Assembly (NCBI GenBank): GCA_945870855.1
Contig: CAMBTP010000007.1
Span: forward strand, 1-64,000
Source of the DNA: Prosthecobacter debontii
Lineage (GTDB): Bacteria > Verrucomicrobiota > Verrucomicrobiia > Verrucomicrobiales > Akkermansiaceae
Reading direction: 5' to 3'
Length of the DNA: 64,000 nucleotides
Positions 43,230-52,443 of this stretch are shown piece by piece; the stretch's first letter is position 1; the number at the start of each line of letters is the position of its first letter. The notes under the pieces are model-generated. The model saw nothing but the letters and a program-made list of their open reading frames with translations, ran no database searches and was not told the origin of the DNA. Made by a program: the position numbers and the translations under genes.

Positions 43230-44822
43230 TCAGCGCTCCTTGATTGCCTTGATGGCGCGCTCGGCGAGCACACGGAATTCGGAGTCTTTCGTTACGACGA
43301 TTTGGCCAAGCGGGGAAAGGCTGCTCTCAGTGCCGATTTGGCCAAGGATGTTGATTGCAGAACGGCCCAAAGTAGCATTTTCCGAGTCAAGCTGTTCGAT
43401 CACGCTTGGCTCGATCACGGCACCGAACGCCATGTAATGGCGCTCCCAGATCGAAGGATTAGCTAGCCAAAGGGTATTTACGGAAGGGATGGCCTTTTGA
43501 TTATTTCCTTTCTGCAATAACTGCACGAGGCTCTCGGGAACCGGCTTTTCGGCAGCGATATGTTCTTCGAGAACTTTCAGAGCCGCCTCTCCCACCAAGC
43601 TTGGATCCTTAAGCCAAACTAGCAGCGCTTTCGAAAGTTCATCATGGAAACGGATCCCTGGCTTTTCCATGAGTTTAATTAGAATGTCGCTGATATCCTC
43701 GCGGTAGATCGAGGGTTTGGCGGAGGTGAGGCGCTCGACAGCGAGCCTCACGCGATCTATGTCGATACTGGCGAGTTCGCGTTGGTTCAATTTGAAGAAA
43801 GCCGGATCATTTTGGTTATTAAGCTTGTCCGGGGAATTGTATTCAAACTGTTCATTATTGACGCTGACCTCAATGACTCCGATCTCTGAATGCACTGCCT
43901 TGGTGGTGCCGAGAAGGCCGGCTATCTTAGCCACTTCTGTGATATCCATGTCCACATCCGTAAGCACCATCAGGTAGTCGCCTTTGTCCCGTGGATAGGG
44001 GTGGGAGTTGGCTCCCGCCATGGTTTCACGGGTCAGATAGTCTCTCACCGTGTAGATGTTCCGTTGAAGAAGGTCCGTGAGGTAAATTCCGTAAGCGGCT
44101 TTTTCACTGCTCGCGCTTTTTAAGCGGTTTTGTTCGACTTCGAGCGGTTTAGTCGAGAATCGTTCTTTCAATGCGGTAAAAGGATCTTCCGGTGCCTCAG
44201 GAATGAGCAGCGGATTAGTCGGGTCGACATAATTTGGCGAATCAACTGATTCTGTCAATTTTGCCGGAGTCCCCTTGACAAAGAAAGGTATGGTCATCAC
44301 CCCAGCCGCCATCAACAGTCCGAATAATCCCGCTTTAGCCCGTGCTTTAGGGCTTGCGTAAAGCAGCAAGGCGATACTGATAGTAGAAACAAAACCTCCC
44401 ATGATTAGCATATTTTTGAGCGGCATGGCACCCATTAATCCACTCGGCTCGCTGGATAAAAAGAACATCAGGGCAATTATCCCCATCTGCGCGACTCCCA
44501 CGAATCCGGCTATGATGCGTTGTGGGGAGGCGGGCTCTAGTTTATAGGGTTGGGCTTGTTGTGCGTTACGGACTGGCTGCACATCTGTCAGGCCTAAACC
44601 CCGGAGGTGAACCCTTTTGTAGCCGTCCAGTTCGGTTGAGGCTCGTTCTCCCGGATAGAATTTTTTGTAGCGCAGGATTACATCATCGTTGATGCGGAAG
44701 CGCGTGTCGCAAAAACTGCACTCGACCGTCCGATTCATGAGGTCGGCACCTAGGGAAAAACGCTGCCGACAAGATGGGCAACGGACACTAAGGGGCTCTG
44801 CTTTCTCTGTTTCGGTAGGCAT
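43230..44822 (-). CDS. Zinc-ribbon membrane protein with HEAT-like C-terminus, unknown
   Basis: I do not recognise this 530-aa protein. It begins with a double-CxxC zinc ribbon (CPSCRQRFSLGADLMNRTVE, then CSFC) of the kind found in MJ0042-type proteins. Three membrane helices follow (about 103-125, 132-152 and 157-177), and then a soluble region of about 340 residues whose last part (about 380-530) looks like helical repeats (RSAINILGQIGTESSLSPLG). The ATG at 44822 was chosen over 44900, which would overlap the lpxA promoter region. It is upstream of gltA with a 130-base gap and divergent from lpxA. Confidence 0.7.
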   Translation of the reverse strand: MPTETEKAEPLSVRCPSCRQRFSLGADLMNRTVECSFCDTRFRINDDVILRYKKFYPGERASTELDGYKRVHLRGLGLTDVQPVRNAQQAQPYKLEPASPQRIIAGFVGVAQMGIIALMFFLSSEPSGLMGAMPLKNMLIMGGFVSTISIALLLYASPKARAKAGLFGLLMAAGVMTIPFFVKGTPAKLTESVDSPNYVDPTNPLLIPEAPEDPFTALKERFSTKPLEVEQNRLKSASSEKAAYGIYLTDLLQRNIYTVRDYLTRETMAGANSHPYPRDKGDYLMVLTDVDMDITEVAKIAGLLGTTKAVHSEIGVIEVSVNNEQFEYNSPDKLNNQNDPAFFKLNQRELASIDIDRVRLAVERLTSAKPSIYREDISDILIKLMEKPGIRFHDELSKALLVWLKDPSLVGEAALKVLEEHIAAEKPVPESLVQLLQKGNNQKAIPSVNTLWLANPSIWERHYMAFGAVIEPSVIEQLDSENATLGRSAINILGQIGTESSLSPLGQIVVTKDSEFRVLAERAIKAIKER

Positions 44823-44929
44823 GTGATGAATTAGTGTCACTCTGCGGCTAGAAGATTGCAAGCCCGCACGCTGAACCAACCCGGAAAATTCGCTCGTCAC
44901 ACCCGTCCATAACGGTTGAAACTCATCGA

Positions 44930-45703
44930 GTGATCCACCCCACCGCCATCATTTCGCCGAAGGCCGAGCTCGGCAGGAACGTCCGCGTCGGCCCCTACTG
45001 CGTCATCGGCTCAGGTGTCGTGCTTGGTGATGACTGCGTGCTCCATTCCCACGTGATCTTGGAGACGAACTCGGTTTTTGGGAAAGGTAACGAGTTTTTC
45101 CCCTTCGCGGTCGTCGGCGGGAAAACCCAGGACTTGAAATACATCGGCGAGCCCACGGCGCTGGAGGTCGGCCACCACAACGTGTTCCGCGAAAACTGCA
45201 CGATCCACCGCGGCACCCACGAGGAGCTGCCAACCCGCATCGGCTCGCACAATCTTTTCCTCTGCTACTCCCACGTCGCGCACGATTGCCAGCTCGGCGA
45301 CCACATCATCCTTTCCAACAATGGCAGCCTCGCCGGCCATTGCACCGTCGGGGACTACGCCATTGTTTCCGGCCTCGCCGCCGCACACCAGTTCTGCCGC
45401 ATCGGGAAACACTCCATCGTCGGTGGCCTGTCGAAAATCGTCCAGGACGTGCCGCCCTTCATGATCATCGATGGCAACCCCGCCGCCACCCGCGGTCTCA
45501 ACCTCATCGGCCTGCAACGCCGAGGTTTTTCCGAAGACGACATCCGCGACCTCAAGTCCGCCTATAAACGCTTGTTCCTGAAAAAGGACATCTCCCTCGC
45601 TAACGGCGTCAGCTCGCTGAAAGCCACCGCCGCCGCATCGAATTCCCACGTCGAGCACCTCATTCATTTCATCGAGGAATCTCAACGCGGCGTGACGAGG
45701 TGA
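44930..45703 (+). CDS. lpxA: UDP-N-acetylglucosamine acyltransferase LpxA
   Basis: LpxA starts lipid A synthesis by acylating UDP-GlcNAc in the cytosol. The 257-aa protein has the hexapeptide repeats of a left-handed beta helix from the N-terminus (IHPTAIISPKAELGRNVRVG), the catalytic His in CYSHVAHDCQLGD, and the C-terminal helical domain (LQRRGFSEDDIRDLKSAYKR). It starts with GTG. The usual neighbours lpxD, fabZ and lpxB are absent, so lipid A genes are scattered in this genome. Confidence 0.95.
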   Translation: MIHPTAIISPKAELGRNVRVGPYCVIGSGVVLGDDCVLHSHVILETNSVFGKGNEFFPFAVVGGKTQDLKYIGEPTALEVGHHNVFRENCTIHRGTHEELPTRIGSHNLFLCYSHVAHDCQLGDHIILSNNGSLAGHCTVGDYAIVSGLAAAHQFCRIGKHSIVGGLSKIVQDVPPFMIIDGNPAATRGLNLIGLQRRGFSEDDIRDLKSAYKRLFLKKDISLANGVSSLKATAAASNSHVEHLIHFIEESQRGVTR

Positions 45704-45748
45704 GCGGAGAGAATCTCATGAGCGGCTCGCAACGGTTGCCTGAACATC

Positions 45749-46450
45749 ATGAAAATCTTCTTGTTCCTGCTCGCGATCTCGCTCGCTTTTTTCCCCTCCT
45801 GCAAGGGCAAGGCGAGAGCCAAGGAAGAGGCGAAAGAAGAGGCTCCTAAATCCATGGAAACTGAACTCGCGGAGAAAAAACTGGAACGCGGCTCCCCCGT
45901 TTTCATCCGCGCCTTCAAGGAGGAGCGCGTGCTGGAGCTTTTCATCGAGAACAAGACCACCGGCCAGTTTGAGCTCTTCCGCACCTATCCCATCGCCGCC
46001 GCCAGCGGCCAGCTCGGGCCCAAGCTCGCCGAGGGCGACCGCCAAGTGCCGGAGGGATTTTATTTCTCCCATCCCAGCGACATGAACCCGAACAGCTCCT
46101 TCCATCTCTCCTTCAACGTCAACTATCCCAACGCCTACGACCGCGCCCATGAACGCACCGGCACCTTCATCATGGTTCACGGCAGCAATGTCTCCGTCGG
46201 CTGCCTCGCTATGACGGATGAGAAAATCGAGGAAATCTACACGCTCTGCCAAGCTGCCTTGGATCATGGTCAGCCGTTCTTCCGCGTCCATATCTTCCCC
46301 TTCCGCATGACTCCGGAGCGCATGGCCACAGCCATCGGAAGCCCCCACCTCCCGTTCTGGGAAAACCTCAAAACCGGTTACGACCTTTTCGAGAAAAACA
46401 AGATGCCGCCCATCGTCAGCGTGCGGGATAAGGAATACGTGTTCGAGTGA
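45749..46450 (+). CDS. YkuD-domain lipoprotein (YafK/DpaA-like)
   Basis: The 233-aa protein has a lipoprotein signal (lipobox FPSC at residues 15-18) and a YkuD catalytic domain at about 60-200. The catalytic His and Cys lie in MVHGSNVSVGCLAMTD. The arrangement, with LELFIENKTTGQFELFRTYPI ahead of the active site, is closest to the YafK/DpaA group, whose best-known member releases Braun lipoprotein from peptidoglycan. An L,D-transpeptidase role is the alternative. It begins 45 bases after lpxA and may share its transcript. Confidence 0.85.
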   Translation: MKIFLFLLAISLAFFPSCKGKARAKEEAKEEAPKSMETELAEKKLERGSPVFIRAFKEERVLELFIENKTTGQFELFRTYPIAAASGQLGPKLAEGDRQVPEGFYFSHPSDMNPNSSFHLSFNVNYPNAYDRAHERTGTFIMVHGSNVSVGCLAMTDEKIEEIYTLCQAALDHGQPFFRVHIFPFRMTPERMATAIGSPHLPFWENLKTGYDLFEKNKMPPIVSVRDKEYVFE

Positions 46451-46463
46451 AGCCGAGCCCCAA

Positions 46464-46717
46464 GGAGCGGCGGATCAGAATCCGCCGATGTCCATGGGAG
46501 GACGATGAATAAGCGCGGCCGCACATCCCATCGGCACCTCATGGGCTAGGGCGGATTTTTGATCCACCCCTCCATGCGCTTCGCGTGAGGCTTCTTACTG
46601 GCATGGAGCGGCGGATCAGAATCCGCCGATGCCCATGGGAGGACGATGAATAAGAGAGTCCGCACATCTCATCGGCACCTCATGGGCTAGGGCGGATTTT
46701 TGATCCACCCCTCCATG
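46464..46717. repeat. Tandem pair of 113-bp elements with terminal inverted repeats
   Basis: Two direct copies, 46464-46576 and 46605-46717, differ at only a few positions and are separated by 28 bases. Each starts GGAGCGGCGGATCAGAATCC and ends in an imperfect inverted copy of that sequence (GGATTTTTGATCCACCCCTCC). Within each, GCCGATG/CATCGGC and CCCATG/CATGGG pair as well, so the whole unit can fold. It looks like a MITE-type non-autonomous element. Together with a short tail it fills the 324-base gap between the YkuD gene and glyA. Confidence 0.8.
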
Positions 46718-46719
46718 TT

Positions 46720-46803
46720 TTTCTCAATGACACCTTCGAGGGCGTGAACCTTGAGAACGCCGACAAGCTTTTCATCACCAAGGTAAAGGAAACGCCCGGT
46801 TGA
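46720..46803 (+). pseudogene. Orphan coding-like tail beside the tandem element
   Basis: Just past the second repeat copy a short frame reads [19 protein letters not shown] followed by TKVKETPG and a stop at 46803. It looks like genuine C-terminal protein sequence but has no start, and its upstream part is replaced by the repeat. It overlaps the 3' end of glyA on the other strand. I cannot name the parent gene. Confidence 0.3.
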
Positions 46804-48448
46804 AGGCAAAGACCTTGTCGCGGAGGGCGTGGAGCTTGGCGGTGTTGGTGTGGTCGGCTAGGGCTTCGGCGATGAAATCGGCGACTTGTTCGACGTCCTT
46901 CTCCATCATCCCACGAGTGGTGACAGCGGGGGTCCCAATGCGGATGCCGCTGGGCTTCATCGGGCTGCCGGTGTCGAACGGGATTCCATTCTTATTAACC
47001 GTGATGCCCGCCTCGTCGAGGGCGACGGAGGCGTCGGAGCCGTTGAGGCCTTTCGGGCGCAGATCGACGAGCATTACGTGGTTGTCCGTGCCGCCGGAGC
47101 AGATGCGGAAACCGTGGTGCGTAAGGCGGGCGGCAATGGCTTGGGCGTTTTTCACGACCTGGGCGGAGTAGGTTTTGAACTCAGGCTTGAGCGCCTCGCC
47201 GAAGCAAATGGCTTTTGCCGCGATAACGTGCATGAGCGGGCCACCTTGGATGCCGGGGAAGACTTGGGAGTCGATTTTTTTCGCAAACTCTTCTTTGCAG
47301 AGGATGATGCCACCGCGCGGGCCGCGCAGGGATTTGTGGGTGGTGGAAGTGACGAAATCCGCGTGCGGGAAGGGGCTTGGATGGACACCTGCCGCGACTA
47401 GGCCGGCGATGTGCGCCATATCGACGAAAAGGTACGCGCCGACCTCGCGAGCGAGTTTTCCCATGCGCTCAAAGTCGATGATGCGGGAGTAAGCAGAGGC
47501 ACCAACGGTGATGAGCGCGGGCTTGAGAGTGCGAGCGGTTTTTTCCAACTCGGCGTAGTCGATGCGCTCGTCATCCGGCGAGACTCCGTAGTGAGTCACG
47601 TCGTAAAAGCGGCCGGAGAAATTTGCCTTGTGGCCGTGGGTGAGGTGGCCGCCGTGGGAGAGATCCATGGTGAAAATTTTATCTCCAGGCTTGAGCACGG
47701 AGAAATAGACGGCGGTGTTCGCCTGCGAACCGGAGTGCGGCTGGACGTTGGCGTGGTCGGCTCCAAAAAGCTCCTTGGCGCGCTCGATGGCGAGGGTTTC
47801 CACGACATCCACGTATTCGCAACCGCCATACCAACGTTTCCCGGGGTAGCCCTCGGCATATTTGTTAGTGAGCAGCGAGCCCTGCGCCTCCATCACGGCG
47901 GGAGACGCGAAGTTTTCCGAGGCGATCAGCTCGATGTGGTTCCGCTGGCGGTGCTCCTCGCCGACGATGGCCGCGTAGAGCTCGGGATCGGTCACGGAAA
48001 TCCGGCTGCCGGAGGAATTGCAAACACGAGATTCGTGGCGCCCGCCCTCGAAGTCGGTGGCGATGAAGGCGCTGGCCATTTCCATCGCGGCGTCGATATC
48101 AGTGTGTTTTCCGGAAAGGCAAAGCACATTGGCGTCGTTGTGTTTGCGGGTGGTGACGGTTTCCTCGACCGAGCGAACACTCGCGGCGCGGACGTGGGTA
48201 TGACGGTTTGCGGCGATGCACATGCCCACGCCCGAGGTGCAGGCAAGGATGCCAAAATCAAAAGTGCCATCTGCAACATTGCGGGCAACGAGGTTAGCAT
48301 AGTCCGCGTAGTCCACCGAGTCCGGCGTGTTCGTTCCGAAATCCTCCACCTCATGCCCTGCGGCACGTAGGTGAGCGACGATGGCGTTCTTCATTTCAAA
48401 AGCGCCATGATCGGCGCCGACGGCGATGCGGAGTGGGGATTGGGTCAT
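46775..48448 (-). CDS. Ribose-5-phosphate isomerase B-serine hydroxymethyltransferase fusion
   Basis: A single 557-aa frame joins two metabolic enzymes. Residues 1 to about 140 are RpiB ([11 protein letters not shown], catalytic Cys in [24 protein letters not shown]). Residues 155-557 are GlyA with [37 protein letters not shown] and the PLP lysine in [14 protein letters not shown]. RpiB interconverts ribose- and ribulose-5-phosphate; GlyA makes glycine and one-carbon units from serine. Both active sites look complete. Both products feed purine synthesis, which may explain the fusion. The ATG at 48448 was chosen over 48541. Confidence 0.93.
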   Translation of the reverse strand: MTQSPLRIAVGADHGAFEMKNAIVAHLRAAGHEVEDFGTNTPDSVDYADYANLVARNVADGTFDFGILACTSGVGMCIAANRHTHVRAASVRSVEETVTTRKHNDANVLCLSGKHTDIDAAMEMASAFIATDFEGGRHESRVCNSSGSRISVTDPELYAAIVGEEHRQRNHIELIASENFASPAVMEAQGSLLTNKYAEGYPGKRWYGGCEYVDVVETLAIERAKELFGADHANVQPHSGSQANTAVYFSVLKPGDKIFTMDLSHGGHLTHGHKANFSGRFYDVTHYGVSPDDERIDYAELEKTARTLKPALITVGASAYSRIIDFERMGKLAREVGAYLFVDMAHIAGLVAAGVHPSPFPHADFVTSTTHKSLRGPRGGIILCKEEFAKKIDSQVFPGIQGGPLMHVIAAKAICFGEALKPEFKTYSAQVVKNAQAIAARLTHHGFRICSGGTDNHVMLVDLRPKGLNGSDASVALDEAGITVNKNGIPFDTGSPMKPSGIRIGTPAVTTRGMMEKDVEQVADFIAEALADHTNTAKLHALRDKVFAFNRAFPLPW

Positions 48449-48604
48449 GGCAGAGAGGACTTGCGCATTCAACGACGGGGATGCGGCGATGGGAAATGGA
48501 AATTTGTAGAAAATTGCCCCCCCGCAATCTTTCGCTCGCATCCGGCGGGGCGGAAGCTAAGAATCTCTCCACGGCAGAGGCCGACAGAACCCGAAAACCC
48601 TACC

Positions 48605-50242
48605 ATGACCATCATCTCATTCATCCTGTTCACCCTCCTCGCGGCGGGACTCACTTGGTTCATCACCCGCAAGGACGAGGCACAAAGCTCCGAGGGCTTC
48701 TTTCTCGGTGGCCGCTCGCTGACTTTCCCCATCATCGCGGGCTCGCTGCTGCTCACGAACCTATCGACCGAGCAGATGGTCGGCCTCAATGGATCTGCTT
48801 TTAAAAATGGCTTAAGCGTCATGGCTTGGGAGGTGGTCGCTGTTGTCGCACTCGTTCTCATGGCCATGTTCTTTTTGCCGCGCTTTTTGAAAGCCGGCAT
48901 CACGACAGTGCCCCAGTTCTTGGAAAACCGCTTCGACAAGCGCACACAGACCCTCGCGAATTCAATTTTCCTCACCGCTTACGCCTTCCTTCTCATTCCC
49001 ATCGTTCTCTACACCGGTGCGCTGGGCCTGATTAGCATCATGGATCTTGAGAATCTCACTGGCATTACGAACCAGACCGTTCTTCTCCACACCATTTGCG
49101 CAGTCATCGGTATCGGAGGCCTGCTCTACGCACGCTTTGGCGGACTTCGTACGCTGGCCGTTCTGGATACCATCAACGGTGTCGGACTTCTCATCGGCGG
49201 CTTCATGATCGCCTTTTACGCCCTCAACACGCTCGGTGGTGATGGTGGTATCAGTGCCGGTTGGGAGAAACTGAATGTGGAGCATCCCTCACACATGGAT
49301 TCGACAGGTGAATCCGGATCCGAAGTGCCATTCTCCACCCTTTTCACAGGAGTCGCGCTGCTGAACCTCTTCTACTGGTGCACGAACCAGCAAATTATCC
49401 AGCGCACCTTTGGCGCCAGCAGCCTGGCCGAGGGGCAGAAAGGTGTGCTCCTAACAGGGGCCCTAAAACTTCTCGGCCCGATCTATCTCGTTCTTCCGGG
49501 CCTCATCGCCTACCATCTTTATTTCGGCCAAGATGTGGCAAATGATGAAGCTTATGGCAAATTGGTTTCGGACGTGCTACCCGCCCATTTTACCGGCTTT
49601 TTCGCCGCCGTCATGGTGGGGGCTATCCTGAGTTCCTTCAATGCGGCTCTCAACTCGACTTCCGCGCTATTCTCGATCGGCCTTTATAAACACATGATCA
49701 ATCCACAGGCAAGCGATGAGCAAACGGTGAAAACCGCCAAGCTCTTTGTCACCGGCATTGCCATTGTCGCGATGATTGGAGCCCCTCTTTTGGCGAAGGC
49801 ATCAAGTATTTTCAGTTACTTGCAGACGATGAACGGCATCTACTTCATTCCGATTTTCGCAGTGGTTCTGATGGGAATGCTCAATCGGCGCGTCCCTTCA
49901 TGGTCGGCATTTGTCAGTATGGTCATAGGCCTTATCCTGCTGATCAGCACTTTGATTGCGTATCCCGTTTTCGCCCCCAAGAAACTCAATGCCGCGACCG
50001 GAAATATGGATGCCTCCAGTTTTGCAGACTTCACGGGCTTCAGCAATTTTCACCTAATGGGCATCGTCTTCTTGCTGCTCGTGGGTATCATGTTTGTCGC
50101 CAGCAAGGTCTCACCTCGCGCGGAAGCATGGGTTCTTGAGACGAGGACTCCCATTGACATGACCCCATGGAAAAATGCGAAGTGGGCTAGTCTGCTTTTG
50201 GTCATCCTTGTGATCGCCATCTATGCCGCCTTCGCGAAATAA
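48605..50242 (+). CDS. Sodium:solute symporter, probable galactose/sugar carrier
   Basis: This 545-aa SSS-family symporter has about 13-14 membrane helices. The family motif region is visible as SLLLTNLSTEQMVGLNGSAF and the second as FFAAVMVGAILSSFNAALNS. It is most like the SglT-type sugar carriers. galK starts 7 bases after its stop, which points to Na+-driven galactose uptake; substrate is inferred from that context. The ATG at 48605 was chosen; the ORF extension upstream runs across the divergent rpiB-glyA start. Confidence 0.9.
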   Translation: MTIISFILFTLLAAGLTWFITRKDEAQSSEGFFLGGRSLTFPIIAGSLLLTNLSTEQMVGLNGSAFKNGLSVMAWEVVAVVALVLMAMFFLPRFLKAGITTVPQFLENRFDKRTQTLANSIFLTAYAFLLIPIVLYTGALGLISIMDLENLTGITNQTVLLHTICAVIGIGGLLYARFGGLRTLAVLDTINGVGLLIGGFMIAFYALNTLGGDGGISAGWEKLNVEHPSHMDSTGESGSEVPFSTLFTGVALLNLFYWCTNQQIIQRTFGASSLAEGQKGVLLTGALKLLGPIYLVLPGLIAYHLYFGQDVANDEAYGKLVSDVLPAHFTGFFAAVMVGAILSSFNAALNSTSALFSIGLYKHMINPQASDEQTVKTAKLFVTGIAIVAMIGAPLLAKASSIFSYLQTMNGIYFIPIFAVVLMGMLNRRVPSWSAFVSMVIGLILLISTLIAYPVFAPKKLNAATGNMDASSFADFTGFSNFHLMGIVFLLLVGIMFVASKVSPRAEAWVLETRTPIDMTPWKNAKWASLLLVILVIAIYAAFAK

Positions 50243-50249
50243 TCCACCC

Positions 50250-51416
50250 ATGCTTTCTCCGAACACCCCGATCAAATTCCTCGTCACCGAGGCAGGTGCC
50301 GCGCTGCTCTCCCGCTACGGAGTTTCAGCTACTACAGTTTCCGTAGCTCCGGGTAGGGTGAACCTGATCGGCGAGCATATCGATTACTGCGATGGCTTTG
50401 TGCTGCCCTTCGCGATCGAGCGGGCGGTGGTCATAGCCGCCGCGCTGAATGGGACTTCCGAGGTTCGCGTCGCAACTTCTTTCGATACCGAAGGCGCGGT
50501 GATCCCGCTCGGTGCGCCGCAGGAAATTTCCGAGCCGAAATGGTCGAACTACCTGCGCGGTGTGATCGAGGGTTTCCGGCTGCGCGGGATTGAGGTGCCG
50601 GGTTTCGATGCGTTTATCGTCTCCAGCCTACCGGTGGGCGCGGGGCTTTCCTCCTCCGCCGCGCTGGAGTGCGCCATGGCGACTTTGTTGGAAGGTTTCA
50701 CGGAAACATCCCTCGGCACTCGTGAGAAAGCTCTGCTCGCACAAAAAGCGGAGCATGATTTCGCGGGCGTGCCCTGCGGGATTATGGATCAGTTCGCCTC
50801 CGCCTTTGGAAAAGAAGACCAGCTCATCCTGATCGACTGCCTCACTGGCGGGACGGAGATGGTGCCCTTCGCCGATCCCTCGCTGACCATTCTCGTTTCC
50901 AATACCAAAGTTTCCCACGAGCTTTCCGACGGCGGCTACGCGGCGCGGCGGAAAAGCACGGAGGACGGCCTCGCCGCGATCGGCAAGCCAAGCTGGCGCG
51001 ATGTGACCCTCGCGGATCTCGAAGGTGCGGCAGGGAAAATGGATGAGGTCACCTTCCGCCGCGGCCGCCACGTTGTCGGCGAGATCGCCCGCACGATCGC
51101 CGCGGCGCAGGCCCTCAAATCACGGTTTTTCACGAGCCTCGGCGGCCTCATGTATGCCAGCCACGATTCTCTCAGGGATGATTTTGAAGTTTCCTGCCCG
51201 GAGCTCGACCATCTTGTGAAAACCGCGAGCGGCCTTGAGGGAGTGATCGGCGCACGGATGACAGGCGGCGGCTTTGGTGGCTCCACGGTTACGCTCTGCC
51301 AAGCGGACAAAGCGGAAGCCATTGCCGCATTTCTCGCGGCCTCCTATGAGGCGGAGTTCGGCTTCGCCCCGGAAATTTTCGCCACCCGCCCGGCGGAGGG
51401 CGCGAGGTTGGTGTGA
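50250..51416 (+). CDS. galK: Galactokinase
   Basis: GalK phosphorylates galactose at C1. The 388-aa protein has the galactokinase signature GRVNLIGEHIDYCDGFVLPF, the GHMP ATP-binding LPVGAGLSSSAALECA, the catalytic Asp in CGIMDQFASAFG and the C-terminal MTGGGFGGSTV. The ATG at 50250 (MLSPNTPIKFL) follows the symporter stop by 7 bases, so the two are coupled as a galactose uptake and activation unit. galT and galE are not in the window. Confidence 0.95.
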   Translation: MLSPNTPIKFLVTEAGAALLSRYGVSATTVSVAPGRVNLIGEHIDYCDGFVLPFAIERAVVIAAALNGTSEVRVATSFDTEGAVIPLGAPQEISEPKWSNYLRGVIEGFRLRGIEVPGFDAFIVSSLPVGAGLSSSAALECAMATLLEGFTETSLGTREKALLAQKAEHDFAGVPCGIMDQFASAFGKEDQLILIDCLTGGTEMVPFADPSLTILVSNTKVSHELSDGGYAARRKSTEDGLAAIGKPSWRDVTLADLEGAAGKMDEVTFRRGRHVVGEIARTIAAAQALKSRFFTSLGGLMYASHDSLRDDFEVSCPELDHLVKTASGLEGVIGARMTGGGFGGSTVTLCQADKAEAIAAFLAASYEAEFGFAPEIFATRPAEGARLV

Positions 51417-51481
51417 GCTGAGCCCGCGCTTTGCGGAAAAAAAATCTCTCCAAGCGCCGCGCTGGCATTTAGTTTGCCGCT

Positions 51482-52429
51482 GTGACGAATTTAGCGAAAC
51501 CATCCCAAAGCAGCTCACTCTGGAAAGATGCGTGGCATCGTTTGGCGCGGAACAAGCCCGCTTTGGTCAGTCTCGGCATACTGGTCGTGGTGGTGATTGC
51601 GTGCTTCATCGTGCCATTTCTACCCTTTGTAAAAGACCCCGCAGCAATCAACCTCGCCAATCCCGCCGCCGCTCCCAGCACGCAGTATTGGTTTGGCACC
51701 GACCAGCTCGGGCGCGATCTTTTTGCGCGGGTGCTATACGGCGGCCAGGTCTCGCTGCTTGTGGGCTTTGTCGCGACCGGCGTGGCGGTTTTGATCGGCG
51801 TGGTCTTTGGCGCGATCTCCGGATATTGCGGCGGTAAGACCGATGCCGTGATGATGCGTTTTGTGGATATTCTCTTCGCCCTGCCCTTTCTAGTGCTGGT
51901 GATTCTTTTCGCGCTCGTGGTCGATGATTACGCCTCTGATTTCACCACTTGGGTCATCGAAACGACGGGTTGGCAGCGTGGCCGCGTCGCCCCTATTACC
52001 ACACTGATTCCGCTTTTCATCGCGATCGGTGCGATCGGTTGGTTGACCATCGCCCGCATCGTCCGGGCCCAGGTAATGAGCGTGAAAAATCTCGATTTCG
52101 TCGAGGCGGCAATCTCGCTGGGTTTAAGCCGTTTCCGCATCCTTTTCCGCCACATCCTGCCGAACGTGATTGGCCCTATCATCATTTACACCACGCTCGC
52201 GGTGCCGGGGATTATGCTTCTGGAAAGCGTGCTGTCCTTCCTTGGCCTCGGCGTGAAACCACCGAACTCCTCGTGGGGCATCCTCATCAAAGAAGGCGCG
52301 GATCGTATGGAAGTCACTCCCTACCTGCTGCTTTTCCCCTCTCTGTTTTTCGCTACGACCCTCTTCGCTCTCAATTTCCTCGGCGACGGCCTCCGCGACG
52401 CCCTCGATCCGAAATCTTCGAAGGATTGA
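51482..52429 (+). CDS. Orphan DppC/OppC-type ABC transporter permease
   Basis: The 315-aa inner-membrane protein has six helices, the N-terminal OppC-type segment, GTDQLGRDLFARVLYGGQVS, and the EAA signature (EAAISLGLSRFRILFRHILP). These features mark a peptide/nickel-type permease of the DppC group. It starts with GTG. No DppB, binding protein or ATPase gene adjoins it; galK precedes it and comF follows by 14 bases. Its partners must be encoded elsewhere, or the gene is a survivor of a split operon. Confidence 0.88.
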   Translation: MTNLAKPSQSSSLWKDAWHRLARNKPALVSLGILVVVVIACFIVPFLPFVKDPAAINLANPAAAPSTQYWFGTDQLGRDLFARVLYGGQVSLLVGFVATGVAVLIGVVFGAISGYCGGKTDAVMMRFVDILFALPFLVLVILFALVVDDYASDFTTWVIETTGWQRGRVAPITTLIPLFIAIGAIGWLTIARIVRAQVMSVKNLDFVEAAISLGLSRFRILFRHILPNVIGPIIIYTTLAVPGIMLLESVLSFLGLGVKPPNSSWGILIKEGADRMEVTPYLLLFPSLFFATTLFALNFLGDGLRDALDPKSSKD

Positions 52430-52443
52430 AGACTGCCCTGCGT

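Noticed and set aside
46464-46717. CRISPR array
   Set aside because: Only two long copies with terminal inverted repeats occur. There is no regular repeat-spacer pattern and no cas gene.
47411-48370. 319-aa plus-strand ORF opposite rpiB-glyA
   Set aside because: It is a shadow rich in Val, Gly and Asp. The minus strand encodes two recognisable enzymes.
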